A DNA stretch of 60,898 nt from Candidatus Aminicenantota bacterium (lineage in GTDB: Bacteria > Acidobacteriota > Aminicenantia > JAMOAD01): positions 1-60,898 of the forward strand of contig JALVQI010000229.1 in NCBI GenBank assembly GCA_027031485.1, in the 5' to 3' direction. The notes below the pieces were generated by a model that worked only from the letters and a program-made list of their open reading frames with translations, searched no databases and was not told where the DNA came from. Below are positions 17,541-26,090 of this stretch, piece by piece (positions within the stretch are counted from its first letter, which is position 1; each line of letters begins with the position of its first letter). The position numbers and the translations under genes were made by a program.

Positions 17541-18611
17541 TTATTGCAAAAGATTATTTCTTTTTAAAAAGCTATAGATACAATTTGAAAATAACCTATA
17601 CCCAAATGGATTCGGATGTAAATTCACTGGATTCAGTCTCACCTCTTCTTCTTTGTATTTATCTACACAGGGAAAGAGGTCTAAAAAATAAAAACCATTC
17701 TCTTCTGAAATCTCTTTTATAATTTTAGCAGCATGGTAAAATCTGTAATTTTTAAAATCTTTCAATTCAGGAAATAGGACGATTAAAACAGGAATTTTGT
17801 AAGTGTCAGAAATATTTTTAAGTTCCTTAAATTTTTCCCGTAACCTTTTAACAACCTCTTTGTTATTGTACAATTCTTCCAGATAATTATGATAACCTTT
17901 TCTCAGAGCAATTATGGCATCTTTCGGTTTTTTAATTTTCTTAAAACTCCTGTTTGTCTTTTTCATGTATAATCTATTCTTAATAAACTGGAATAACCTT
18001 GACTTTGATAAAATTTTGTCAATTATCCCTATTCCTGTTTTCATAAAATCTCTGTAACCCTTGAAATAATTGATTTCAGTAAACTCCCTTGAAAAAATAC
18101 CCACATCATTAATACAATATCCGATAATTATCAAATCGGGTTTTGTTTTTATAACTTTCTCCCTGATATTTTCAATATTTTGAGTTAAGTCATAGCCCAT
18201 GACTCCAAAATTGAACACATGATATGGGGACACTCCCTTCTTTTGTTGATTTATTATTCTTTCAAGTTGTTTAGGCCATGTATCTTTCAACTCAACACCC
18301 AATCCAAAGGTAAAGGAATCTCCCACAGCAGCGATTTTATATCCTTTTTCAATATAAGGATTATGATCCGGATAATCTCTGATTCCATAAGAATTAATTT
18401 TATATCTTACATTATCCTGAAAAACAGAACTATTGGGAATAAGAGTATACTTCAGATTGGGGTTTGTGACTTTTTTGTGTATTTTAAGAGATAAAGGGAT
18501 TACTTTCCCGCTCGTTTTCCCCATATAGGATCGGAAAAAAAGTTCAAGCAAAAAAAGTGTAATAACAATAGTAAAAAAACTAATTAAGAAGTTTGTTAAA
18601 ATTTTTTTCAT
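17541..18611 (-). CDS. Membrane-anchored SGNH/GDSL hydrolase
   Basis: The 356-residue protein has one N-terminal membrane segment (about 6-26), placing the catalytic domain outside. SGNH blocks are present: GDSFTFG (Ser99), NFGVMGY (Gly), INDVG (Asn168) and a C-terminal NLHPNPFGY with the catalytic His. The Asp that often precedes this His is not obvious. Such enzymes remove or transfer acyl groups on exported glycans. It is the last gene of the carbamoyltransferase operon. Its ATG overlaps the TAA of the DUF5989 gene (TAATG). This gene set recurs across phyla, so joint action on one glycan or carrier is likely. Confidence 0.82.
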   Translation of the reverse strand: MKKILTNFLISFFTIVITLFLLELFFRSYMGKTSGKVIPLSLKIHKKVTNPNLKYTLIPNSSVFQDNVRYKINSYGIRDYPDHNPYIEKGYKIAAVGDSFTFGLGVELKDTWPKQLERIINQQKKGVSPYHVFNFGVMGYDLTQNIENIREKVIKTKPDLIIIGYCINDVGIFSREFTEINYFKGYRDFMKTGIGIIDKILSKSRLFQFIKNRLYMKKTNRSFKKIKKPKDAIIALRKGYHNYLEELYNNKEVVKRLREKFKELKNISDTYKIPVLIVLFPELKDFKNYRFYHAAKIIKEISEENGFYFLDLFPCVDKYKEEEVRLNPVNLHPNPFGYRLFSNCIYSFLKRNNLLQ

Positions 18612-18766
18612 TAAAACAATGTATAAATAAATGGTGCAATAGCTGAACCCTCAGTTAATATAATAATCAATCCCAATAACAACAAAATCACAATAATGGG
18701 AATTATCCAGAACTTTTTCTTTTTCATTAAAAATTCAAAGATTTCTTTAACAATTGATAGTTTCAT
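18611..18766 (-). CDS. DUF5989 small membrane protein
   Basis: A 51-codon gene begins at ATG 18766, preceded by an AGAGGT site. The product has a basic start (MKLSIVKEIF), one long hydrophobic helix, and the hallmark C-terminus GSAIAPFIYTLF. This matches the DUF5989 family of tiny proteins found beside carbamoyltransferase and SxtJ genes. It probably acts as a small subunit or anchor of the complex. It overlaps the SGNH gene start by 1 nt. The biochemical role is unknown in any organism that I am aware of. Confidence 0.88.
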   Translation of the reverse strand: MKLSIVKEIFEFLMKKKKFWIIPIIVILLLLGLIIILTEGSAIAPFIYTLF

Positions 18767-18781
18767 TTTTACCTCTTTATC

Positions 18782-19168
18782 TTAAAACTGTTTTTTTATG
18801 TCCTCTGATTCCTGATAATCCTTATAATAAGAATCCATATTTTTATCTATCTTATGATCTAAAAAAACCTTACCTCTCAATCTCATAAATAAAGCTATGG
18901 GAGTAAGAATTAAATAAAAAACAATGGAAGAGATAAAAGAAAAAATAAGAGAACCTATTTTCTTTGTAATAGCTAAAACAAGATCAAAAACAGGAACAAG
19001 AACTTTTGATAACAAAATAAGAACAATATATGCCAGAAAAATCAATAGCAATACCGACAGTTTCAGGTTTTTTATCTCCATAACTCTTTTACGGAGGACA
19101 AAGATGAAAATCAACAACCAGTATAAAATGGTAAAAAAGATTGCTGTATCTCTAACCTTTTTCTTCAT
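18782..19168 (-). CDS. SxtJ-family membrane protein
   Basis: The frame opens at a TTG (19180) overlapping the carbamoyltransferase stop. The ATG at 19168, 7 nt after a GAGG site, is the better start and gives 128 residues. Three or four hydrophobic segments are followed by LTPIALFMRLRGKVFLD, the conserved motif of the SxtJ family. SxtJ was named from the saxitoxin cluster, but the family is widespread and always near NodU/TobZ-type carbamoyltransferases; it has nothing specific to do with toxin synthesis. It is probably a membrane partner of the enzyme. Confidence 0.85.
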   Translation of the reverse strand: MKKKVRDTAIFFTILYWLLIFIFVLRKRVMEIKNLKLSVLLLIFLAYIVLILLSKVLVPVFDLVLAITKKIGSLIFSFISSIVFYLILTPIALFMRLRGKVFLDHKIDKNMDSYYKDYQESEDIKKQF

Positions 19169-19176
19169 TTTAATCC

Positions 19177-20985
19177 TCAATCCAGTGGGAATTTTTTAAT
19201 CCAATTTTCATCAATTTCAATTTCCTCGGTCTTTTCAATCAAATAATTTTCCAGCAACAAAAAGTCCATATTAGTATTCTTAAAGCACTTATAGGCATCT
19301 TCAGGATTATTAACTATCGGTTCTCCCCTAACATTAAAAGAGGTATTAATTATTATCGGACATCCTGTTTTTTCATAAAAAGCTTTTATTATTTTGTAAA
19401 AGAATGGATTCGTTTCCTTATCAACACTGTGAACCCTTGCGGAAAAATCCACATGAGTAATCGCAGGCACATCTGATTTTTCAATTTCCAACTTTTTAAG
19501 CCCCCTTTGCTGTTTAACTATTTCCTCATCAACTTTTCTTTTCTCTTTCTTAATATTATAAACCAATAACATATATCTCGACGGATAATCAAAATCAAAA
19601 TAATCTCCAACTTTCTCTTCCAACACCGACGGAGCAAAGGGTCTGAATGATTCTCTGAATTTTATCTTTAAATTCATTATTCTTTGCATATCTTTCGAAC
19701 GGGCATCCCCTATGATACTCCTATGCCCGAGAGCACGGGGTCCAAACTCCATTCTCCCGTGAAAAACACCCACAACCTTTTGACTTTCTATTAAAGAAGC
19801 TATTTTATCCGGTATTTCCTCATCACTCAATTTTGTATACTTTATGCTGTTATTGTCCAGATATTTTTTTATATAATCATCTGAATAGGAAGGGCCTAAA
19901 AATGAACCCTTCTGGAAATCATTTAAATTATCTGCCTTTCGCTCTTTGTTCAGATAATTAAACCAGTAATAATAAGCAGCTCCAACAGAACCTCCCGCAT
20001 CTCCCGCTGCGGGTTGGATCCATATATTTTTAAAGATCTGCTTTTTCAAAATTTTCCCGTTTGCCACACAATTTAAGGCTACTCCTCCGGCTAACACCAA
20101 ATTATCACCGCCAACCGTTTCTTTGGTATAATTGACAATTTTTTCCATTATTTCTTCAAGAACAACCTGAACAGAGGCAGCTAAATCCATGTCTATTTGT
20201 CTGATTTTTGTTTCAGGTTTTCTCGGAGGAGCCCCAAAAAGTTTAGCAAATTTTTTATTGGTCATTGTTAATCCAATATGGAAATTAAAAAAATCAAGAT
20301 TTAACCTGAAAGAACCATCCTTTTTCACATCAATTAAATTATCATATATTTTATTAACATACAGAGGTTCTCCATATGGAGCTAATCCCATTAATTTATA
20401 CTCACCCGAATTAACCCTGAAACCCGTAAAATATGTAAAAGCAGAATACAACAGGCCCAAAGAATGTGGAAATTCTATTGTTTTATAAATCTCAATTTTA
20501 TTCCCTTCTCCCTTTCCTATGGTTAATGTATCCCATTCACCAACTCCGTCAACAGTTATTATTGCCGCCTTATTAAAGGGAGAAGGATAAAAAGCGGAGG
20601 CTGCGTGTGATTCATGATGTTTTACAAATACGATATTTTCATTTTTTGTTTTTTCCTGAATAAGATGTTTTATAAAGAGCTTTTCCTTAAACCAGACAGG
20701 CATAGCCTGAATAAAGCTCTTAACTCCACTGGGAGCAAACTGCATATAGGTGGATATCAAACGATCAAACTTCAGGAAAGGTTTTTCATAAAATACAACC
20801 ACATCAATATCATTAAAATCTATTTGAAGATAATCCACAGCATTTCTTAATGCTTTTTCCGGGAAAGAATGATCATGTTTTTTCCTTGAAAATCTTTCCT
20901 CCTGTGCAGCATAGATAACCTCACCATCTTTTAGGATAGCTACTGCACTATCATGATAAAAAGCAGAAATACCTAAAATAAGCAT
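19177..20985 (-). CDS. NodU/TobZ-family carbamoyltransferase
   Basis: The 602-residue enzyme transfers carbamoyl from carbamoyl phosphate, through carbamoyl-AMP, to a hydroxyl of an acceptor. The N-terminal Kae1-like domain has LGISAFYHDSAVAIL, His123/His124/His127 in VKHHESHAAS, Asp146 in VDGVGEWD, and GGVALNCVANGK. The C-terminal YrdC-like or family-specific domain has GRMEFGPRALGHRSI. It lies 6 bp after the propeller gene and runs into SxtJ, DUF5989 and SGNH genes. The acceptor is unknown. With membrane partners and exported proteins in the same operon, an envelope glycan or lipid-linked sugar is a reasonable guess. Confidence 0.92.
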   Translation of the reverse strand: MLILGISAFYHDSAVAILKDGEVIYAAQEERFSRKKHDHSFPEKALRNAVDYLQIDFNDIDVVVFYEKPFLKFDRLISTYMQFAPSGVKSFIQAMPVWFKEKLFIKHLIQEKTKNENIVFVKHHESHAASAFYPSPFNKAAIITVDGVGEWDTLTIGKGEGNKIEIYKTIEFPHSLGLLYSAFTYFTGFRVNSGEYKLMGLAPYGEPLYVNKIYDNLIDVKKDGSFRLNLDFFNFHIGLTMTNKKFAKLFGAPPRKPETKIRQIDMDLAASVQVVLEEIMEKIVNYTKETVGGDNLVLAGGVALNCVANGKILKKQIFKNIWIQPAAGDAGGSVGAAYYYWFNYLNKERKADNLNDFQKGSFLGPSYSDDYIKKYLDNNSIKYTKLSDEEIPDKIASLIESQKVVGVFHGRMEFGPRALGHRSIIGDARSKDMQRIMNLKIKFRESFRPFAPSVLEEKVGDYFDFDYPSRYMLLVYNIKKEKRKVDEEIVKQQRGLKKLEIEKSDVPAITHVDFSARVHSVDKETNPFFYKIIKAFYEKTGCPIIINTSFNVRGEPIVNNPEDAYKCFKNTNMDFLLLENYLIEKTEEIEIDENWIKKFPLD

Positions 20986-20991
20986 TATGTT

Positions 20992-22503
20992 TTACTCTAT
21001 CTTGCTCTCACGGCCTTCACTATCCACACAGGTTACATAATAATCATATTTATAATCAGAAGTAATTGAATTGTCTGTATCTTCATAATACAGGGTATCT
21101 TTATCCAACTCAGCAATTTTCTTATATTCAGATATTGATTCTGTTTTTAATTTTCTATAAAGATTGTATTTAACCACATTGACTTTGTACTTTTCATTAT
21201 AAGGATTATTTTCCCAGGTTACATAATTAATATATTTTTCATAGAAAAAAGATCTTTCAACTTTTTTCTCCACTTTAACATTTACCGCCGATTTTATTGT
21301 AATAAACGGATAATCATATATGGAATAATAAACTGATGCTTCATCCTCCCTTGTGAACCAGGCACTCAAAATACCTATATTGGGGGCATAATATGTATCA
21401 AAAGTATAAGCGCTTGGCTGCTCTTCACATAAATCAATAGGGTCATCCATATTTATCCATTCTCCATCCTTATATTTAATCATTTTGATGGCAAACCCCG
21501 TATCTTTGTAAATTACAAGCAATTCTTCCGTCCCTCGTCTTAATACTTTTGAATGATATTCAAAATTGGGTCTTTGGGGCGCCTGAGCAAATATTTGATT
21601 ATCAAGGTTTGAATTATCAAATTTTACTTCATACTTTTTTGTTTTTTCATTATATACGACTTCAAATGGTTGATAAAAATATTTCTTCTTCTGAAACCAT
21701 GCAAAAGTCAACAATCCCTTTTTCTTCACAACTCCCACGGCAGGAAGCATATGCCAACCACCGTATTCCCATGTAAGCTCATTTACCCAATCAACCTTAT
21801 AATCATTATCCGGATTTATAACAGCCACTTTATCCATAATATCATCAGCTTCATTTAATTTATCCTGCTTATACGAAATATAAAGTACCCCATCTTCATC
21901 AAACGTTGCGAATTCATTAGTTGCAGAATATTTAAATCTTGATATGTTCACAGGCTCACTAAAAGTTTTGCTTCCCTTCTTTTTCACTCTGTAAATAACA
22001 TTTTTAGCCGTTCCGTTTCTATTGATCCATGTGATTACAACATCATCAGTAACAGGATTAACAACAAGCATCGGGCTCTCCACATATCCTAAAACAACCT
22101 TCTGGGGATTGGACCACTTCTTTGTTTTGGGGTCAAAGGTTGCATAATATCCTCCATGAATTCTCAAACTCCAGAAAGCATGAAAAACACCATCCGTAGT
22201 TGGTTCAACATCAGTCCACCAGATATTGGCATAGTCGGATTTAGGATAGTTCTGGTGAGGAATCTCCTTAGGTCCTTCCCATTTCCCGGAAGAATGATCT
22301 TTATAATAATAAACAACTCCTCTCTGACTGTTTCTATAAATTATCATTATATCTCCGTCTAAATTCGCACTGATAGAGGGAGATTCATTACTTCCTGATA
22401 AATCGGGAACTTTGTTAACTTCCTTAAGCCCCTCTCCCAAACTTATTGAAGCAATAATCAAAACAAAACCAATTACGAATAATAATAATTTATTCAATTT
22501 CAT
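20992..22503 (-). CDS. Secreted sialidase-like beta-propeller protein with C-terminal Fn3-like domain
   Basis: The 503-residue protein has a signal peptide (LLLFVIGFVLIIASISLGEG). About 380 residues of repeating beta units follow, for example DGDIMIIYRNSQRGVVYYY, GVFHAFWSLRIHGG, DDVVITWINRNG and GVLYISYKQDK, in the style of sialidase or BNR-type propellers. Catalytic residues of true sialidases are not evident. The last about 90 residues (NVVKYNLYRKLKTES to YDYYVTCVDSEGRES) look like a fibronectin type III module. It overlaps the rhodanese-like gene by 4 bp (ATGA). It may bind a surface glycan handled by the operon. Confidence 0.7.
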   Translation of the reverse strand: MKLNKLLLFVIGFVLIIASISLGEGLKEVNKVPDLSGSNESPSISANLDGDIMIIYRNSQRGVVYYYKDHSSGKWEGPKEIPHQNYPKSDYANIWWTDVEPTTDGVFHAFWSLRIHGGYYATFDPKTKKWSNPQKVVLGYVESPMLVVNPVTDDVVITWINRNGTAKNVIYRVKKKGSKTFSEPVNISRFKYSATNEFATFDEDGVLYISYKQDKLNEADDIMDKVAVINPDNDYKVDWVNELTWEYGGWHMLPAVGVVKKKGLLTFAWFQKKKYFYQPFEVVYNEKTKKYEVKFDNSNLDNQIFAQAPQRPNFEYHSKVLRRGTEELLVIYKDTGFAIKMIKYKDGEWINMDDPIDLCEEQPSAYTFDTYYAPNIGILSAWFTREDEASVYYSIYDYPFITIKSAVNVKVEKKVERSFFYEKYINYVTWENNPYNEKYKVNVVKYNLYRKLKTESISEYKKIAELDKDTLYYEDTDNSITSDYKYDYYVTCVDSEGRESKIE

Positions 22504-22988
22504 TTTCTTCTCCTTATTATTTTATTTACGCCGATTTGAGTATTAGCCTGATTTTGCTGTCTTTTTGAGACTACGGGATATCTGCTGTTTTTCCATTTTA
22601 CCAATCCTCCATTCAGATTATAAACCGTGTAACCTAATCCCTGTAAATTGTATGCACTTAAAATACCTCTTCTTCCTCTATAGCTAAAAACAACAATGGG
22701 AGTCCCTTTCCCAACATATCGCCCTATCTTAAACTCAATAACTCCTCTGGGTATATTGATAGCTCCGGGAATTGTCAATTTTTTATATTCACCGGGCTCA
22801 TCTACATCAATAAAGACAGCTTTTTTTTGTAAATACCATTGGTATGCCTGTGATACGGAAACTTTTTTAATCATTGCATTGGAAGCCCTTAACATTTTTT
22901 CTAATGTTGTCGCTTTCACATAAACACTCAGAGAAACAAAAACCAAAACAATTAATAAAACAATAAAATGTTTTTTCTTCATCTTCAT
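22500..22988 (-). CDS. Exported rhodanese-like domain lacking the catalytic cysteine
   Basis: The 162-residue protein has an N-terminal signal or anchor (FIVLLIVLVFVSLSVYV). A rhodanese fold follows: AVFIDVDEPGEYKKLTIPGAINIP, then PIVVFSYRGRRG. The active-site loop begins with Ser102 where the sulfur-carrying cysteine should be, so sulfurtransferase activity is not expected. The rest of the fold, including the basic loop, is intact. Cys-less rhodanese modules usually serve as binding or regulatory domains. The gene is 20 bp downstream of the adaptor-barrel gene and coupled to the propeller gene. Confidence 0.85.
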   Translation of the reverse strand: MKMKKKHFIVLLIVLVFVSLSVYVKATTLEKMLRASNAMIKKVSVSQAYQWYLQKKAVFIDVDEPGEYKKLTIPGAINIPRGVIEFKIGRYVGKGTPIVVFSYRGRRGILSAYNLQGLGYTVYNLNGGLVKWKNSRYPVVSKRQQNQANTQIGVNKIIRRRK

Positions 22989-23008
22989 TACCTTTATTTT
23001 AAATTTAT

Positions 23009-24748
23009 TTAAAATCTTATACCAATTCCAAAGATCGTTTCAACTCCACTCATATCAAATTCTTTATTTCCCACCGTATCCTTTACACTATTATATTTAA
23101 CATGAATTATCCCTTCCACATATTTAATTCCGCCTCCAATGAAAAGACCAAAATCAAAAGCATATCCGCTTGCACTACCGGTAGTCACGAGCTCAGGGGT
23201 ATCCTCTTCATATGAGAACATATTCAAAGCAATACCTACAAATGGAGATGCATATTTATTTTTGTAAATTACATATCTAATTCCTATATTGTTGGGATGA
23301 ATAGTAAAGGTAGTTTTTTTCTTATAATAAGTTGTTGTAGAGTTATCCTCATACTTTTTAACTGTACCCCATATGTGAAAACCATACATTATTCTTATAT
23401 CCAATTCAGCACCAAGCAAATTTTTAGATCTTTCGTAAAAATTACCGAAATCTTCATCATTAATATTAAAATTACTACCAATTAAAAAAAGGCCAAAACG
23501 GTCTCCAAGAATTTTAATTTTTTCTCCCTGAATTTTTTTCTTTTCCTTCCTTTTTTTCTCCTTTACAGGTTTCTCCTTTTTTACCGGCTTTACTTCCTTT
23601 TTCTTTTTAACAATTTCTTTCTTTTCTTTTTTTACCTTTTTTTTCTTTTCGGCTTTTCTCAAACTTACTTTTCCAATTTTTTTCAATAGCTTTACTTCTA
23701 CTCCATCTTTAAGGCACATACAATGAGAAGGACTAACCTCTTTCATAGGAGAAATAATTACCTTAGTGATTAAAAGATCTTGCTCGGAAAACTTACTCTT
23801 TGGGTTAATCACATATTTCCCATCAATAAAATCATCAACCAAAATATTATATTTAATAGCAACTTTCTTTTTTAGCAAACCTAAAAATGTCTTTTTTTCT
23901 CCAAGAAGAAAAACAAAATACTTATTAGCACTCTTTTTAACAAAAGATTCAGGCAAAATCACAACATTCTTATACTCTTTTTCTTTTAATTTAAAACAAA
24001 AATCAAAAGGAGAATCAATTGTTAAACTTTCATTATTGAAGAATAAAACAATTTTTTCACCTGAAATATCCTTTATTTTGACGTTTAATTTTTTCTTATC
24101 CTCTATTGAAACAATCTCTATTTCTTCTTTCCCACTGAACAAACTCTTATCTTTTTCAGAAATATTAATAGAAGAAAACATATGTTTTTTAATTACTATT
24201 ATTCCTATAGTCTCACCTTCGTTTACTGTATCTCCCACTTTTACATAGAGCTTCTCAATTTCTCCGCCGACAGGTGTTTTTATTTTATATTTTTCAGCTT
24301 CCTGTTTTTTTAATTCCAGTAGATTTGTATACTTCTTAATGTTTCTTTCAGCTTGAGCTTCAGCTCTCGGACTTCTAACTTTCCAGTGTTTTCTTCTGTT
24401 CAATATTCTTTTCCACTTTTTAATATTTTTGTCAAGTTTATCAATCTCATCAGATAAACCATTATTAAGGATTAGCACAATCATATCTTTTGATACAACA
24501 TTATTCTCCGAAGCTTTAACTTCTGTTACGGTCCCTGAGACTGGAGAAACAATACTGACTCTTTCAAAATCAAAACTTCCAGTAAATTTTTTATATTTTG
24601 TAATATTTCCTTTTTTTATTTTGTCAACTTTCACAAGAAGTTTTTTAGGACACCTTACATTTCCCTTACTATTTTGAGCAAAGGAAAAAGAAAATATTAC
24701 CAATAACATCAGAGTTAGTACACCTATCTTTTTAATTTCTTGTTTCAT
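23009..24748 (-). CDS. Fusion of periplasmic adaptor (HlyD/RND-type) and outer-membrane beta-barrel
   Basis: The 579-residue protein has a signal peptide (to about residue 24). An adaptor module follows with split lipoyl halves (VSPVSGTVTEVKASENNVVSKD, about 68-88, and IKTPVGGEIEKLYVKVGDTVNEG, about 156-178) around a coiled-coil hairpin. A beta-barrel-like adaptor domain extends to about 335. A very lysine-rich linker spans about 358-410, with runs such as KKEKKEIVKKKKEVK. Residues about 413-579 form an outer-membrane barrel with alternating strands and a terminal phenylalanine. No transporter gene is adjacent. The protein could bridge inner membrane or periplasm to the outer membrane on its own. 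It leads the seven-gene operon and has a consensus promoter. Confidence 0.8.
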   Translation of the reverse strand: MKQEIKKIGVLTLMLLVIFSFSFAQNSKGNVRCPKKLLVKVDKIKKGNITKYKKFTGSFDFERVSIVSPVSGTVTEVKASENNVVSKDMIVLILNNGLSDEIDKLDKNIKKWKRILNRRKHWKVRSPRAEAQAERNIKKYTNLLELKKQEAEKYKIKTPVGGEIEKLYVKVGDTVNEGETIGIIVIKKHMFSSINISEKDKSLFSGKEEIEIVSIEDKKKLNVKIKDISGEKIVLFFNNESLTIDSPFDFCFKLKEKEYKNVVILPESFVKKSANKYFVFLLGEKKTFLGLLKKKVAIKYNILVDDFIDGKYVINPKSKFSEQDLLITKVIISPMKEVSPSHCMCLKDGVEVKLLKKIGKVSLRKAEKKKKVKKEKKEIVKKKKEVKPVKKEKPVKEKKRKEKKKIQGEKIKILGDRFGLFLIGSNFNINDEDFGNFYERSKNLLGAELDIRIMYGFHIWGTVKKYEDNSTTTYYKKKTTFTIHPNNIGIRYVIYKNKYASPFVGIALNMFSYEEDTPELVTTGSASGYAFDFGLFIGGGIKYVEGIIHVKYNSVKDTVGNKEFDMSGVETIFGIGIRF

Positions 24749-24780
24749 TTAAAAAAAACCTCCTTTTAATATGAGAAAGT

Positions 24781-24809
24781 ATTTTAATAAAAATTAATAA
24801 TCGTGTCAA
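24781..24809 (-). promoter_or_regulatory. Sigma70-type promoter of the adaptor-barrel/carbamoyltransferase operon
   Basis: On the minus strand TTGACA (24804-24809), 17 bp, TAAAAT (24781-24786). The start codon is 32 bp further, after a GGAGG site (24759-24763). This is a near-consensus, leader-containing promoter. Confidence 0.75.
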
Positions 24810-24890
24810 ACTTTTGAGATTCACCCTAAAAATCACTTATGGAGGACAGTTCACATAGGGAAAGAAACAATAGAAACTTAAATAATCAAT

Positions 24891-26090
24891 TTAAAGCAAA
24901 ATACCGGCTATGGATGCAGTCAGCATTGTGGCTAAAAAACCTGCTATCATGGATTTGAAAGCAAGCCTTGAAACGGTTGATTTGTGTCTGGGGGCCATGG
25001 TTCCTATCCCGGCTATTAATATCCCCATACTACCGAAGTTTGAAAATCCACATAGAGCATAGGTAGTAATATAAATAGTTCTCGGAGAAAGAGCACCCGA
25101 GGAAATATATGTTTTTAATTTTAGGAATGACAAAAATTCATTAAATACAGTCTTTACCCCTAAAAGTTTTCCTACCTCAAGGGCTTCCGATGGAGATATT
25201 CCTATTAAAATTGCAAATGGAGAAAAAATATATCCTAAAAGCTTTTCAAGTGTGATTCCCGAAATTCCGATTATGTCATTTAAAAGATAAATTAATGATA
25301 TGAAAGCTATTAACATGGCACCCACTTCAAGTGCTAATCTCAAACCATTGGAAGTTCCTGTTGCAATGGCCTCCACTATTGTAGAGCCTCCCTTATCCAC
25401 TTTTATATTATCTATAGTGTCTTTTTCACCTTTTTCAGTATCCGGAATCATGATTTTTGATATTAAAATTGCAGCGGGAGCACTCATTACAGAGGCTGTT
25501 AAAAGGTGGCCGGCCTTTGCTCCGAAGCTTACATAGGCAGCCATTACACTTCCCGCTATTGTTGACATGAAGGTGGTCATTATTGTAAAAAGCCTTGATT
25601 CATTCATACTCTCAAGATACTTTTTTATTCCTGTTAAAGCCTCTATACCCATAAAAATTAATAAAGAGGAGGTAAATGATTCAACACCCGTAATTTTCAT
25701 ACTATGATAAAAAAGTTTTGCAAACAATTTTACAAAAAATTGAATAACTCCAAGGTAAACAAGCAAATACATCAAAGCAGATACAAATACAATCAAGGGA
25801 AGAACCTGAAATGCAACCTGAGCTCCTATTTTCTGAGAATCAACAAGATTACCGAACAAGAACCTTGCTCCATAATTGCTATAATTTAATAAAAACAGAA
25901 AGCCTTTGTTTACACCTTCGAAGATCTTTACCCCTATGCTTGTCTTTAACATAAATAGTGCAATTGCAAATTGGATAACCAACCCCAATGCTACTAATTT
26001 ATAATCTATTCTCTTTTTGTCCCTTGACATTAAAAATGCAATCAAAAGAAAAACAAATATTCCTAAAACTGCCTGAAATTTTAATATCAT
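24891..26090 (-). CDS. Concentrative nucleoside transporter (CNT/NupC family)
   Basis: The 399-residue membrane protein is a cation-coupled nucleoside importer of the cytoplasmic membrane. Family features are VAFQVLPLIVFVSALMYLL, the GVESFTSSLLIFMGIEAL region, APAAILISKIMIPDTE, GTSNGLRLALEVGAMLIAF, and ALCGFSNFGSMGILI near the C-terminus. Length and order are normal. Its ATG follows the stop of the binding-protein gene without a gap, in GGAGGAGTAAATG, so the two are translationally coupled. Confidence 0.92.
   Translation of the reverse strand: MILKFQAVLGIFVFLLIAFLMSRDKKRIDYKLVALGLVIQFAIALFMLKTSIGVKIFEGVNKGFLFLLNYSNYGARFLFGNLVDSQKIGAQVAFQVLPLIVFVSALMYLLVYLGVIQFFVKLFAKLFYHSMKITGVESFTSSLLIFMGIEALTGIKKYLESMNESRLFTIMTTFMSTIAGSVMAAYVSFGAKAGHLLTASVMSAPAAILISKIMIPDTEKGEKDTIDNIKVDKGGSTIVEAIATGTSNGLRLALEVGAMLIAFISLIYLLNDIIGISGITLEKLLGYIFSPFAILIGISPSEALEVGKLLGVKTVFNEFLSFLKLKTYISSGALSPRTIYITTYALCGFSNFGSMGILIAGIGTMAPRHKSTVSRLAFKSMIAGFLATMLTASIAGILL

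Noticed and set aside
17541..20985. Reading the SxtJ-containing cluster as saxitoxin biosynthesis
   Set aside because: The SxtJ family and its carbamoyltransferase neighbour are widespread; no other saxitoxin genes are present.
23766..24248. A 160-codon plus-strand frame opposite the adaptor-barrel gene
   Set aside because: It is a long chance frame in biased lysine-rich DNA; it has no ribosome site, signal or known motif.
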